From Neodiprion pinetum (Eukaryota; Arthropoda; Insecta; Hymenoptera; Diprionidae): a stretch of 64,000 nucleotides of DNA. Location: assembly GCF_021155775.2 (NCBI RefSeq), contig NC_060234.1, positions 17,818,526 through 17,882,525 of the forward strand. Direction: 5' to 3'. The translations under genes and the position numbers were made by a program. Shown here one piece after another: positions 10,697 through 20,234 of the stretch (within the stretch, counting starts at the first letter, position 1; each line of letters begins with the position of its first letter). A model generated the notes under the pieces. That model had not been told where the DNA came from. It searched no databases and saw only the letters and a program-made list of their open reading frames with translations.

Positions 10697-11224
10697 ATCT
10701 GTAAGAACGTCCAGAATGATTCAAATGCTCCACTATTTACGGCTTAAAGTTCCATAAACAACGTTCGTAAAATACTCACCTATGATTTCTGACTTCGTAG
10801 CGTATTCACGTTTCTTTTTTGCAAATAATGAAGCGATATTTGTGATTCTACCATTCTGCCAAGAAATTATTACGCACCATAACCTCATGAACTTGCTGTC
10901 ACAACAACAAAACTGTCTCACTCGCACTTTATGCGAGAGATACAAAGACGCAGTTAAATCGTACTGCGCATGCCTGACTTGTCATCGCGGTTATTCTTCG
11001 CAGCGAACTGCTCACTTGTCGCTGGAAAACTGATCCCATTTTTGGGATCGGAGTTCGGTCTCCTTCCCTCTTACTTCGTCTTTGTAACGTATTATCTCCG
11101 GCTATACGGTATTAGCTTAAGTTGCTTATGATATTGCTCTCAGCTCCGGGTACGCACATCGGCACATGGCGTTGTTGAGTGTTATACATGTAATGATTGA
11201 ATACCATGGTGTTAGTTGATTATG

Positions 11225-11539
11225 GTGTTAGTCACGGTCTTACATACAGGTCTTGCGACTCTGAGTTTCGACGTGGGCCTCTTAACGTGTCAAGCCGCTA
11301 GCGTCGCTGCGATCGAGGGATGCCCGGTGCGACAAGGACACGGTCTTGACCGTGTTGTGAACGAAACACGATACGGAACACGCACGTCAGTCGTCAAAGG
11401 CTTATTCAAACATTGTAGGTTATGTTGATGCATCCCTCGATCGCAGCTCCATCTGGATTTTTCTTCAGTAGAGGAGCCACTCTCTACCATTGGAATTCTA
11501 TTGAGTCGCAAGACCTGTATGTAAGACCGTGGTGTTAGT
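11225..11539. mobile_element. MITE with 29-bp perfect ends, 8-bp target duplication and nested palindromes
   Basis: The ends at 11233-11261 (starting cacggtcttacatacaggtc) and 11503-11531 are perfect reverse complements over 29 bp. GTGTTAGT flanks both sides (11225-11232 and 11532-11539), an 8-bp target duplication. Inside, an 18-bp perfect inverted pair (11306-11323 and 11430-11447, gctgcgatcgagggatgc) and a hairpin acacggtc-tt-gaccgtgt (11338-11355) are nested. The end motif CACGGTCTTA...GGTCT resembles the element at 5189-5592, so they are probably one family. Confidence 0.8.
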
Positions 11540-11570
11540 ATAATAATATTATAGTTCTTCGTGGTATAAT

Positions 11571-12863
11571 CAGAGATGAGTAGGGAGATCTCCAATACTC
11601 GGCTTTTCGTGATACCAGCCAGGTTGGAGCGTCGACGTGACACCTAGGCGGCCAGGCACCGAAGGTGGCCCATTTCTGACCTGACACCTAGGCGGCCATG
11701 CACCGAAGTGGCCCACAATCGTGTATATATAGATATACTCGGTCGCTCGAGCGGTTGCCAATCGCATCCTTGTCCCCGCTCGCACAGATGTTTCCAGGAA
11801 TGCAAGAATTGGGATTTTTTTGTTTCAATTATGAATGTCAGCGAATAAAAGTATCTCCAGATTTGATAAATTTTGGATTCAATTAGCGGATGCTGAACTA
11901 AAATAATTAACCATACCCGGCCCGAATACTTTTTTTTTTAATATATATTATTTTTTTATTGATATGAAAATATGTGACGCCTGGTGTTCTCAAATATTTG
12001 TACACGCAGTCTATGGAAAAATATAAGAAGCCAGCTCGATAACATTTATGCAACATGTGCAATGGACAAGTGGTTAAAGCAAATTTTTTTTTCTCGAGTT
12101 GAATCTTCCAGAGAACCATCAGCGAATTCCAAGCAAGCTCCAGAAACATACCGAGCAAACGCGCGATTACGGACGTAGCTGTGGTGTGGCTGAGTGGATA
12201 CCACATGAGGATGAATTTTCAATCACAGGTTTTTGCGCGAAGTTTTCCTGTATTTAAATTAATTACTGCTGCCTCCGCTATAATACTGCATTCAAGTCTT
12301 AAACAAAACACTAAAAAATAAGTTAACCACTTGGCGTAAAACAAAATGTTAGATTGAGCCTAAAATTTAAGCCGGAGTTACATAAACTAAGATAATTACA
12401 AGTGCAACATTGTAAATATTGTTCATTTATTGTTCATCTAAATAAATATGGTTTCCTCCTCAAAAAAAAAAAAAAAACATGAGGATGGAGTGATGCGGGA
12501 CACGGGTTCGATCGCAGTTCACTCTTTTTTGTTTTTTTTTTTTTTCAAATTCAATCCCGGCTTTTGTTTTCGTATTTTCGGAGAGAGAAAACAAACCAAA
12601 GAAAGAAAATTTCCTAAGCCGGTCGATTTTTTCCTTCTTTCCTTTTGCTTTTTTTTTACTGAACCCACCTTTTTTGTAGTGGGGGTAACCCAGAAGAGAA
12701 CAAATAATTGAAACAATAAAATTCCGAGAGTGAATCGATTTGTTCCCCGTTTTTGGCGCCTCTTTTTTAATAAGGAAAAGTTTTGACAGTAATGAAAAAT
12801 AGAGATTACTAAAAACAAATGTATTGTTTTTTAATAACACGGGCCCACAAAAAAAAAAAAAAA
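11571..12863 (+). repeat. Left arm of the foldback element
   Basis: Non-coding. It contains a tandem duplication of gacacctaggcggcc (about 44-bp period, near 11638 and 11682), a (ta) run, and poly-A/poly-T tracts at about 12462-12477 and 12530-12545. Open frames in this arm recur in mirror image in the right arm and none shows a known domain, so I treat them as non-genic. Confidence 0.75.
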
Positions 12864-12977
12864 AAGAAAGAAAAAATGATCGAAAATGTGTACTATATTC
12901 TTGGGTCAAATGTTGAGCTGAGACGAGTTGAAAAATCTCATAGAAAAAATTAAAAGTTGACATCACAAAGATGGGTT

Positions 12978-12983
12978 TTTATT
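12978..12983 (-). terminator. Polyadenylation signal of the RpS24 exon
   Basis: Reads AATAAA on the minus strand, about 65 nt past the RpS24 stop codon. Confidence 0.5.
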
Positions 12984-13046
12984 ATTTAATATTATAATAA
13001 GGTTTACATGTCGTTGCCTCATGTCAAGATGTAGACGTCAATGGAT

Positions 13047-13195
13047 TTACTTCTTGGCTGCAGCTCCAACCTTGCTCTTCTTGGTACTTCGTACCTTCTT
13101 CATTCTGTTCTTGCGTTCCTTGCGCTGCTTTCTCGTTTGCTTATGCTTTTCATAAAGACCATGCCTGGCCAACCTGTGTTTAGGCTCAAACTTTT
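13047..13195 (-). pseudogene. RpS24: Terminal exon of ribosomal protein S24 (eS24), orphan
   Basis: The minus strand encodes a 48-codon C-terminal exon reading KFEPKHRLARHGLYEKHK, then a Lys/Arg-rich tail ending GAAAKK and TAA (13047-13049). This is the conserved C terminus of cytosolic eS24, a small-subunit protein. An acceptor AAG just upstream (about 13196) gives the expected A-K-K-F/N-E-P-K phase; a nearby GAG/CTAG acceptor is possible. An AATAAA signal lies downstream (12978-12983), with no poly-A tail, so it is not a retrocopy. Earlier exons are not found between here and 18,600, so this is a captured or truncated gene piece, unless they lie beyond the foldback element. Confidence 0.7.
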
Positions 13196-13330
13196 CTTCT
13201 CACTAGAATGGAATTCCCCACATATCGTCTTCCTATACAATCAAAAATAAAAACGTCTCACAATTCAAGGAAAATTAAATAAAGTATAAAATACGACTAC
13301 AGGTCCCTCCCTTTTTTTCTCTTCTTAATC

Positions 13331-13625
13331 TGTTGGGATTTTTTATTATTTAGTATAATCACAAATAACAGTATTTTTATTGATTAACCGAAAATAATTT
13401 GAATAGTGGTTAGAGGAGAGGTTTTGTTTATGATGATGTCCGTTACACGGCATAGAGAGTACTGCCTCTCAAGAGCCTACAAAAGAAAAAGAAAAATAAA
13501 CAAAAACATAGAAAAGAAAGGTCGTAAGAGTGGATTATATCTCATGCCACTGGTGGCACCTCTTCCTTAACTACAACAGACTTTTGCTTTCTAGCGGGAA
13601 CTTCTTAATACTTAATATTCCAACA
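13331..13625 (-). repeat. 3' LTR of the Copia element
   Basis: The 3' LTR in the sense of transcription, since the element runs on the minus strand. A short purine-rich stretch (AAGTAAGAG on the minus strand) just inside is the likely polypurine tract. Confidence 0.9.
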
Positions 13626-13635
13626 CTCTTACTTA

Positions 13636-16600
13636 TTAAGACTGGCGTACAATACTCAGTCTCTCTCTTATGTACACAAACTGTTGTTTCGACAATGGTT
13701 TAGTAAAAATGTCTGCAAGTTGCTCTTTACTTTCTACGTGTCTTACAGATATTTCACCACGCTCATTTACGTTGCGTACAAAATGAAACCGAACATCTAT
13801 ATGTTTAGTTTTCTTATGGTACTCTGGATTTTTTGCTAAGTCGATCGCAGATCGATTATCAACGTACATAGGTATAGTATCACTCTTAAAGCCTATTTCA
13901 CCTAAAATTCTGCGTAACCATATCGCATCTTTGGTACCGTGTGCGAGAGCGATATACTCTGCCTCTGTAGTCGAAAGCGCTACGACTCGTTGTCGTTGGC
14001 TAGACCATGAAATCGCACCACCGTTAAGTAAAAACACGAAACCGTTCGTTGACTTTCGCGTATCCACACATCCAGCATAGTCTGCGTCAGTAAATCCAGT
14101 AGGTTCAAGGTTACTCCCACTGCTTCCGTAGACAATCCCATAATCCAGGGTTCCCTTCAGGTACCGGAAGATTTTCTTAACTGCTTGCCAATGTTCTTGC
14201 CCATAATTCGATAGGAATTGGCTAGCTTGGTTGACCGCGTATTCTATATCGGGACGGCTCACTCTCGCAGCAAACAGGAGGGAGCCAATTGCTTCACGAT
14301 ATGGAATGCTCTGTATATTCTTATTCTCCTCCTCATTTCTAGGGCTCTGCTCTTGACTCAGATGCAAGCCTGGTTCAGCGGGGACAGTTGACGGATTGGC
14401 TTCTTCCATTCGAAATTTCTTGAGAATTTTCTGTATGTACACCTTCTGTCCAATTTTTATTGTCCTGTTCTTTCGATCACGATCAATTTCGAGACCAATA
14501 AACTGCTTGCCATCTTCTATGGTTATCTTGAAGTGCTGTTCCAAGTTTCTCAGTACTACTGTTATTGCTGGTTTCGATGATGATAGTAGTAGACCATCGT
14601 CCACATAAAGTGCCAGATACACTTTTGCTCCTCTTACATTACCGGAAAATACGCAGTGGTCACTTTCTGTTGCACCAAAATTGAACTGCTTCAAAAATAA
14701 GACAAATTTTGAATTCCAGCACCGTGGAGATTGCTTGAGTCCGTATAGGCTTTTATGTAGTCTGCAAACTACACCAGCCTTCTCTTCATCTTCAAATCCA
14801 CGGGGCTGCTCCATGTAAATATTTTCTTCTAATTCTCCATGAAGAAACGCCGTTTTTACATCGAACTGCACTACTTCCATATCCTTTGCTGCGGCTATGG
14901 CAAGGAGCATTCTTATCGATTCATAGCGGACCACTGGCGAAAAAGTCTCGAAATAGTCAATACCTTCTCGTTGTGCAAAGCCTTTTGCTACGAGTCTAGC
15001 TTTGAGTCGCTTGGTATTGCCTTCCGAATCAGTCTTTCTTGTATACACCCACTTACACCCGATCGCGCGTTGCCCAACCGGGAGCTTTTCTAGTGTCCAA
15101 GTCTCGTTTTCGCGAAGCGCCGCCACTTCTTCACACATCGCACTCTTCCAATCATCAGCTTCATCACTTGCAATTGCACTTTCGTATGTCTCTGGCACTG
15201 CATCAGCAACGAGTGCGATCTCGTCAACTAAGCGGCTAGTTTTTCTGATCAGGTTCCTATCACGCAACCGTGTTCTTCCCGATCTCTGATTATCCACCTC
15301 AGGTTCAACTTCGATTACTTCCGGTAGTTGAGGCTGTTCTTCGGGCTCACCGATGTCCTCTTCATCCTCTTCAGCCTCAGAATCACTGTCATCTTCGATA
15401 ACTATGTGGTCATTTTGTTTTCGTACAGCTTCCAACTTATCCTTGACTGATGTGGTTTCATTGAATTTGACGTTGCAGCTTACTGTTATTTTTCGGGTTT
15501 TAGCGTCCCACAATCGATAATTCTTCGATTCTCCTTCGTAGCCAACGAAGGTCATCCTTTTACTTTTCGGATCCAGCTTCTTACGTTTTTGTTTTGGCAC
15601 ACTTACGTAGGCATCACTTCCAAACACGCGTATGTGTTTGATTTCTGGCTTGCGTTGAAACCACCTCTCGTAGGCTGTCATTCCGTCGATCTGTTTACAA
15701 ATCGTTCTGTTTAGAACGTACGATGCCGTACTAACAGCTTCCGCCCACAGTTCCTTAGGAAGATCCTTCGCAATCAACATCGATCTCGCACTTTCAACTA
15801 GCGTTCGCATTTCACGCTCAGCACGGCCGTTTTGTTCAGGAACGTACGGCGTCGATAACTCATGGACAATGCCTTTCTTTTGTAAGAAATCTTTAAGCTG
15901 ATTTGAGAGATACTCTTTCCCATTGTCAGACTTCAAGGTTTTCACACTATTGCCAGTTTGCTTTGAGACTAAAGCTTCATAGTCCTTGAGTCTATCGAAG
16001 ACCTCTGCTTTGTGCCGCATAAAGTAAACATTTCGGAATCCAGTACGGTCGTCTTTGAAAAGTACAAAGTATCTCGACCCAAGCGGCGATTCTACGTTTA
16101 TCGGACCGCATACATCGGAGTGTATCATTTCTCCAGGCTTTGTAAGTTTCTCTCGTTCGCTCGATGGATGTGAAACTTCAGGCTGCTTACCCAAGACACA
16201 TGCTTCGCAGAAGAATTCATCAGCCTTGTTGACGATTTTCATCCCGTTTGCAGCACCGCGTTCTTCGGTCTCCTTGATAGCCTTGACATTGATGTGGCCG
16301 AGTCTGTTGTGCCACAGCTGTAGCGATTGAGTCTCGGCCACATTCGCGTTCGCTGGAGCTTTCATTGCGAAAAGCATACGGAATAGCTTCCCATAGCAAA
16401 CACCTTCCGCGGAAACAGTACCATCGCTCTCTCGAACTTCACACCGATCACGATAGCAATGAAACGAGAATTGTCTATCATTTATTGCTCCCACTGAGAA
16501 TAAATTTTGTTTCAAATCGGGCACTAAAAGAACGTTCGACAGCTGTCTGTCATACAGTTTATTGTACGCGCTCACTTGAATATCAATTGTTCCGATACCG

Positions 16601-17607
16601 GCGACCGGTAACGTTTTGTCACTCGCGATTTTCACGAAACGCACTGTTGTCACGGGACCGAGTTCACGAAAAAGTTCACTCCGGAAGGTCATGTGCATGC
16701 TAGCACCCGAATCTGCCAGCCACACAGACTCATCGCTTTCCGTCGTTTCGGAGAAAAGAATCGAGATATTACTGAGATACGCCTTTCCCTGACCCGAATT
16801 CATTCCATCACTTTTTTCGTTTGCCAACCGTTTGTTGCACTCGCGATACCAATGTCCTGTTTCATGACAATAAGTACACGGGTACTTATTCTTTAGAGCT
16901 TCGATTTTCTTCGCACTTAATTTCTTCTTCAGCCTCTTCTGACCGCTGGTCGACGGCTTCGATTTTTCATCGAGCTTTATCTGTAAAGCTTTCACTTGTA
17001 GCGCAAGTGATGACTCATTTTCTTCCGTGTCGGTGAGTCGCTTTTCTTCACGAACTATCCTCGCAGTCAAATTCTCCTTTTTTCGCTCTACTTTAGGGGT
17101 GCATTCCCATGCCATCGTGAATGCTGAGAATTTTGTAGGTAGACTGCTGGGGAGCTTAGACATCATAGCGGATTCAGACGGCTTGTCGTCTGCATCCTCC
17201 AACTTTTTACAGATTGTTTCGAACTTTTCAATCTGAGTTACGACTGCCTGACCATCGTTGACGCGGAACTCATAGAAATCTTGCCAATAACGCTGTTTCG
17301 CATTCTCACTTGAGTCACAATACAGTGCGTGCAGCTTGTCCCAGATTTTCTTCGGACTGTCACAATTAATCAAATTGATATGTAACGACTGTTCCACTGA
17401 GCCGAGTAAGATCACCGCTGTCTTTGACCAACCCTTTTTCCACTCTTTCCACTCTTTCAGTTTTGTAGCTTTGTCTGGTTCGTCATCCGTACCATCAGCA
17501 AACTGCATCGAGTCTTTTGAGTCTAGCAAAAAAGACACGCCGAACTTCCACATAGCAAAGTTCGTACCATCGAATTTGGTTAGATTTGACACTTCTTTGT
17601 CTGCCAT
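13636..17607 (-). CDS. Copia gag-pol polyprotein, 1,323 aa, intact
   Basis: A single frame encodes all Copia domains in order. First is an N-terminal UBN2-type gag region, with a zinc knuckle (CTYCHETGHWYREC, about residue 243) and aspartic protease WLADSGA (about 295). Integrase has a zinc-binding HNRLGH...C-x2-C segment and the core IHSDVCGP, LKSDNGKEY and EQNGRAERE. Reverse transcriptase has FDVKTAFLHGELEE and the YVDD active site, and RNase H has FTDADYAGC and STTEAEYIAL. There are no stops or frameshifts. With near-identical LTRs and a clean target duplication this copy could be active. Length is typical of the family. Confidence 0.95.
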   Translation of the reverse strand: MADKEVSNLTKFDGTNFAMWKFGVSFLLDSKDSMQFADGTDDEPDKATKLKEWKEWKKGWSKTAVILLGSVEQSLHINLINCDSPKKIWDKLHALYCDSSENAKQRYWQDFYEFRVNDGQAVVTQIEKFETICKKLEDADDKPSESAMMSKLPSSLPTKFSAFTMAWECTPKVERKKENLTARIVREEKRLTDTEENESSLALQVKALQIKLDEKSKPSTSGQKRLKKKLSAKKIEALKNKYPCTYCHETGHWYRECNKRLANEKSDGMNSGQGKAYLSNISILFSETTESDESVWLADSGASMHMTFRSELFRELGPVTTVRFVKIASDKTLPVAGIGTIDIQVSAYNKLYDRQLSNVLLVPDLKQNLFSVGAINDRQFSFHCYRDRCEVRESDGTVSAEGVCYGKLFRMLFAMKAPANANVAETQSLQLWHNRLGHINVKAIKETEERGAANGMKIVNKADEFFCEACVLGKQPEVSHPSSEREKLTKPGEMIHSDVCGPINVESPLGSRYFVLFKDDRTGFRNVYFMRHKAEVFDRLKDYEALVSKQTGNSVKTLKSDNGKEYLSNQLKDFLQKKGIVHELSTPYVPEQNGRAEREMRTLVESARSMLIAKDLPKELWAEAVSTASYVLNRTICKQIDGMTAYERWFQRKPEIKHIRVFGSDAYVSVPKQKRKKLDPKSKRMTFVGYEGESKNYRLWDAKTRKITVSCNVKFNETTSVKDKLEAVRKQNDHIVIEDDSDSEAEEDEEDIGEPEEQPQLPEVIEVEPEVDNQRSGRTRLRDRNLIRKTSRLVDEIALVADAVPETYESAIASDEADDWKSAMCEEVAALRENETWTLEKLPVGQRAIGCKWVYTRKTDSEGNTKRLKARLVAKGFAQREGIDYFETFSPVVRYESIRMLLAIAAAKDMEVVQFDVKTAFLHGELEENIYMEQPRGFEDEEKAGVVCRLHKSLYGLKQSPRCWNSKFVLFLKQFNFGATESDHCVFSGNVRGAKVYLALYVDDGLLLSSSKPAITVVLRNLEQHFKITIEDGKQFIGLEIDRDRKNRTIKIGQKVYIQKILKKFRMEEANPSTVPAEPGLHLSQEQSPRNEEENKNIQSIPYREAIGSLLFAARVSRPDIEYAVNQASQFLSNYGQEHWQAVKKIFRYLKGTLDYGIVYGSSGSNLEPTGFTDADYAGCVDTRKSTNGFVFLLNGGAISWSSQRQRVVALSTTEAEYIALAHGTKDAIWLRRILGEIGFKSDTIPMYVDNRSAIDLAKNPEYHKKTKHIDVRFHFVRNVNERGEISVRHVESKEQLADIFTKPLSKQQFVYIRERLSIVRQS

Positions 17608-17690
17608 TTCAACGGATAAAAGTTAAACACACCGAAAGTCTATACCGTATACGACAACTTTATTATTCGATTCGCGCAGTGGAATCGTTC

Positions 17691-17704
17691 CTGGGCCCAT
17701 AACC
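17691..17704 (-). promoter_or_regulatory. Primer-binding site complementary to initiator tRNA-Met anticodon arm
   Basis: Directly inside the 5' LTR the minus strand reads GGTTATGGGCCCAG. This is complementary to the CUGGGCCCAUAACC anticodon stem-loop of eukaryotic initiator tRNA-Met, not its 3' end. Priming by a half-tRNA from this region is known for Drosophila copia, and the match indicates the same mechanism here. Confidence 0.85.
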
Positions 17705-17999
17705 TGTTGGGATTTTTTATTATTCAGTATAATCACAAATAACAGTATTTTTATTGATTAAACGAAAATAATTTGAATAGTGGTTAGAGGAGAGGTTTTG
17801 TTTATCATGATGTCCGTTACACGGCATAGAGAGTACTGCCTCTCAAGAGCCTACAAAAGAAAAAGAAAAATAAACAAAAACATAGAAAAGAAAAGTCGTA
17901 AGAGTGGATTATATCTCATGCCACTGGTGGCACCTCTTCCTTAACTACAACAGACTTTTGCTTTCTAGCGGGAACTTCTTAATACTTAATATTCCAACA
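17705..17999 (-). repeat. 5' LTR of the Copia element
   Basis: The 5' LTR in the sense of transcription; it should carry the promoter. It adjoins the primer-binding site at 17691-17704. Confidence 0.9.
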
Positions 18000-18004
18000 T
18001 AATC

Positions 18005-18341
18005 TATAAAGTAAATAGACGATCGTCGAACCTGCCGGTTTTTCCATACATGTAAAATAATTATGTAATTCACTTACTATCTTGATACCTCGAGAGCTGC
18101 TGGCACCGAACTGAACACTGTGAAGCCTCTTAACTGGCTGCCAATATCCGAAGAGGAGAGGGGTCCATACATTGTTGCTACTGAAATAATTTTGTCGTTC
18201 CGATCTCGCATCTCTCAAAATTCTTAAGAAATGCTCGTCAAGACTGATATAAAATGGGCGTTTTTTTTTATTAAGTAAAAGTTTTGACAGTAATAGAAAA
18301 TAGAGATTACGAAAAACAAATGTATTGTTTTTTAATAACAC
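18005..18341 (-). other. Unassigned core segment with a 120-codon open frame
   Basis: The minus strand holds an open frame whose central part (about 18020-18250) looks moderately protein-like (FGYWQPVKRLHSVQFGAS) but matches no family I recognise. Its 5' part overlaps a third, direct-orientation copy of the inner end of the foldback arm (about 18252-18346). A donor-like GTAAGT occurs at about 18083-18078 on the minus strand. It may be an exon fragment trapped in the element. Confidence 0.25.
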
Positions 18342-18378
18342 CGGCCCAATTAAATTTTATAAGGCTTATGGTTGAATA

Positions 18379-18600
18379 AACTTCAGATTTGGGTTTAGCG
18401 GACCAAAATGCATAAAAATCATACTTGGTCTATAGTTGCACAAATTTTTTTCTCACCAAAACTGCTAATTTTTGGCGATTTTTATGGTTTTTTGCAATTT
18501 ACTCGAAATTTTGAGGGTGTACGGGCAAAACTGACTTCAGATTCGGATTCAGCGCGTCAAAATACATAAAGATAGGTAGGTCCGGTCAAAAGTACAGACC
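18379..18600. repeat. Two diverged copies of an approximately 156-bp repeat
   Basis: The phrase acttcagatttgggtttagcg (at about 18380) recurs as acttcagattcggattcagcg (at about 18536). Both are followed by a near-identical aaaatrcataaa context. Non-coding tandem repeat next to the inner end of the right arm. Confidence 0.5.
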
Positions 18601-18603
18601 ACT

Positions 18604-19893
18604 TTTTTTTTTTTTGTGGGCCGATGTTATTAAAAAACAATACATTTGTGTTTAGTAATCTCTATTTTCCATTACTGTCAAAACTTTTCCTTATCAAAAA
18701 AGAGGCGCCAAAAACGGGGAACAAATCGATTCGCTCTCGGAATTTTATTGTTTCAATTATTTGTTCTCTTCTGGGTTACCCCCACTACAAAAAAGGTGGG
18801 TTCAGTAAAAAAAAAGCAAAAGGAAAGAAGGAAAAAATCGACCGGCTTAGGAAATTTTCTTTCTTTGGTTTGTTTTCTCTCTCCGAAAATACGAAAACAA
18901 AAGCCGGGATTGAATTTGAAAAAAAAAAAAAACAAAAAAGAGTGAACTGCGATCGAACCCGTGTCCCGCATCACTCCATCCTCATGTTTTTTTTTTTTTT
19001 TTGAGGAGGAAACCATATTTATTTAGATGAACAATAAATGAACAATATTTACAATGTTGCACTTGTAATTATCTTAGTTTATGTAACTCCGGCTTAAATT
19101 TTAGGCTCAATCTAACATTTTGTTTTACGCCAAGTGGTTAACTTATTTTTTAGTGTTTTGTTTAAGACTTGAATGCAGTATTATAGCGGAGGCAGCAGTA
19201 ATTAATTTAAATACAGGAAAACTTCGCGCAAAAACCTGTGATTGAAAATTCATCCTCATGTGGTATCCACTCAGCCACACCACAGCTACGTCCGTAATCG
19301 CGCGTTTGCTCGGTATGTTTCTGGAGCTTGCTTGGAATTCGCTGATGGTTCTCTGGAAGATTCAACTCGAGAAAAAAAAATTTGCTTTAACCACTTGTCC
19401 ATTGCACATGTTGCATAAATGTTATCGAGCTGGCTTCTTATATTTTTCCATAGACTGCGTGTACAAATATTTGAGAACACCAGGCGTCACATATTTTCAT
19501 ATCAATAAAAAAATAATATATATTAAAAAAAAAAGTATTCGGGCCGGGTATGGTTAATTATTTTAGTTCAGCATCCGCTAATTGAATCCAAAATTTATCA
19601 AATCTGGAGATACTTTTATTCGCTGACATTCATAATTGAAACAAAAAAATCCCAATTCTTGCATTCCTGGAAACATCTGTGCGAGCGGGGACAAGGATGC
19701 GATTGGCAACCGCTCGAGCGACCGAGTATATCTATATATACACGATTGTGGGCCACTTCGGTGCATGGCCACCTAGGTGTCAGGTCGGAAATGGGCCGAC
19801 TTCGGTGCGTGGCCGCCTGGGTGTCACGTCGACGCTCTAACCTGGCTGGTATCACGGAAAGCCGAGCGTTGGAGATCTCCCTACTCATCTCTG
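18604..19893 (-). repeat. Right arm of the foldback element
   Basis: The reverse complement of the left arm, including the same gacacc...ggcc tandem repeat, the poly-A/T tracts and the terminal CTCCCTACTCATCTCTG. Differences from the left arm are scattered substitutions and small indels, so the arms are not freshly copied. Confidence 0.75.
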
Positions 19894-19978
19894 GTATAAT
19901 GATCTCGTAACATGGTTTAAACTCCAGTAATGTTCTTTCTTGTTATTTTTATCTAGGAATGTTTTAAATAGTTGGACG

Positions 19979-20196
19979 CAGCCCCCTGACACACGCTGCT
20001 AAAAGTGGTTCGCAAAACGTCCCTTGATTCTGCCGCCACTCTCCGCCACTTGTGGCGCTAGTAGTTGTCTGAAAAGCTTGCGCGCGGTCAGCGAGCGTGT
20101 CAAAAGTCTACTAGCGCCACGTAGAGGAACTAAAAAACGGGGACAAAACGCGTACGATTTTTTAGTATACGAGCAGTGGTAAGTGTCAGGGGGCTG
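19979..20196. mobile_element. 218-bp MITE with CAGCCCCCTGACAC ends
   Basis: CAGCCCCCTGACAC (19979-19992) is matched exactly by GTGTCAGGGGGCTG (20183-20196). The interior has further palindromic character (tggcgctagtag against ctactagcgcca). No clean target duplication was seen (gttggacg against gtgggttc). Non-coding. Confidence 0.7.
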
Positions 20197-20234
20197 GTGG
20201 GTTCTACGGTTTTTTGCTCTCCATACTATTAGTA

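Larger units (their letters stand above)
9718..11079. mobile_element. THAP-bearing DNA element with inverted ends (P-element-like?)
   Basis: The left end acgaagtaagagggaaggag (from 9718) and its reverse complement, ending ttacttcgt at 11079, pair perfectly over about 29 bp. Inner subterminal segments also pair imperfectly for about 200 bp, including cgcataaagtgcgagtgaga. The flanks ttgtatc (9710-9716) and ttgtaac (11082-11088) are similar and could be a decayed target duplication. It holds a THAP first exon but no full transposase, so it is an internally deleted derivative. A P-superfamily link is only a suggestion from the THAP domain and element form. Confidence 0.6.
13331..17999 (-). mobile_element. 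Complete Copia-type LTR retrotransposon, 4,669 bp
   Basis: Two 295-bp LTRs (13331-13625 and 17705-17999) begin TGTTGG and end CCAACA. They differ at 4 positions that I counted (about 1.4%), so the insertion is young. A perfect 5-bp target duplication TAATC flanks it (13326-13330 and 18000-18004). One uninterrupted gag-pol frame fills the interior. It lies inside the core of the 11571-19893 palindrome and so is younger than that structure. Confidence 0.95.
11571..19893. mobile_element. Large foldback element (about 8.3 kb) with approximately 1.3-kb inverted arms
   Basis: The left arm (11571 to about 12863) and right arm (about 18604-19893) are inverted copies at high identity, starting CAGAGATGAGTAGGGAG. 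The outer flanks carry GTATAAT on both sides (11564-11570 and 19894-19900), a 7-bp direct repeat that fits insertion of the whole palindrome as one unit. CAG ends recall hAT elements, though those normally make 8-bp duplications. Both arms end inward at a ggcccaca plus poly-A tract. The core holds an RpS24 terminal exon, a Copia element and unassigned DNA. The alternative is two separate elements inserted head-to-head. Confidence 0.65.

Noticed and set aside
11907..12206. 99-codon frame in the foldback arm (mirrored at 19258-19557)
   Set aside because: Identical in both arms because the arms are copies. No known domain; ends in a low-complexity Lys/Ile tail.
12460..12966. 168-codon frame rich in Phe/Ser/Lys in the left foldback arm
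   Set aside because: Encoded by poly-A/poly-T tracts, mirrored in the right arm, low complexity; not a gene.
13041..13250. 69-codon plus-strand frame
   Set aside because: Antisense shadow of the RpS24 terminal exon.
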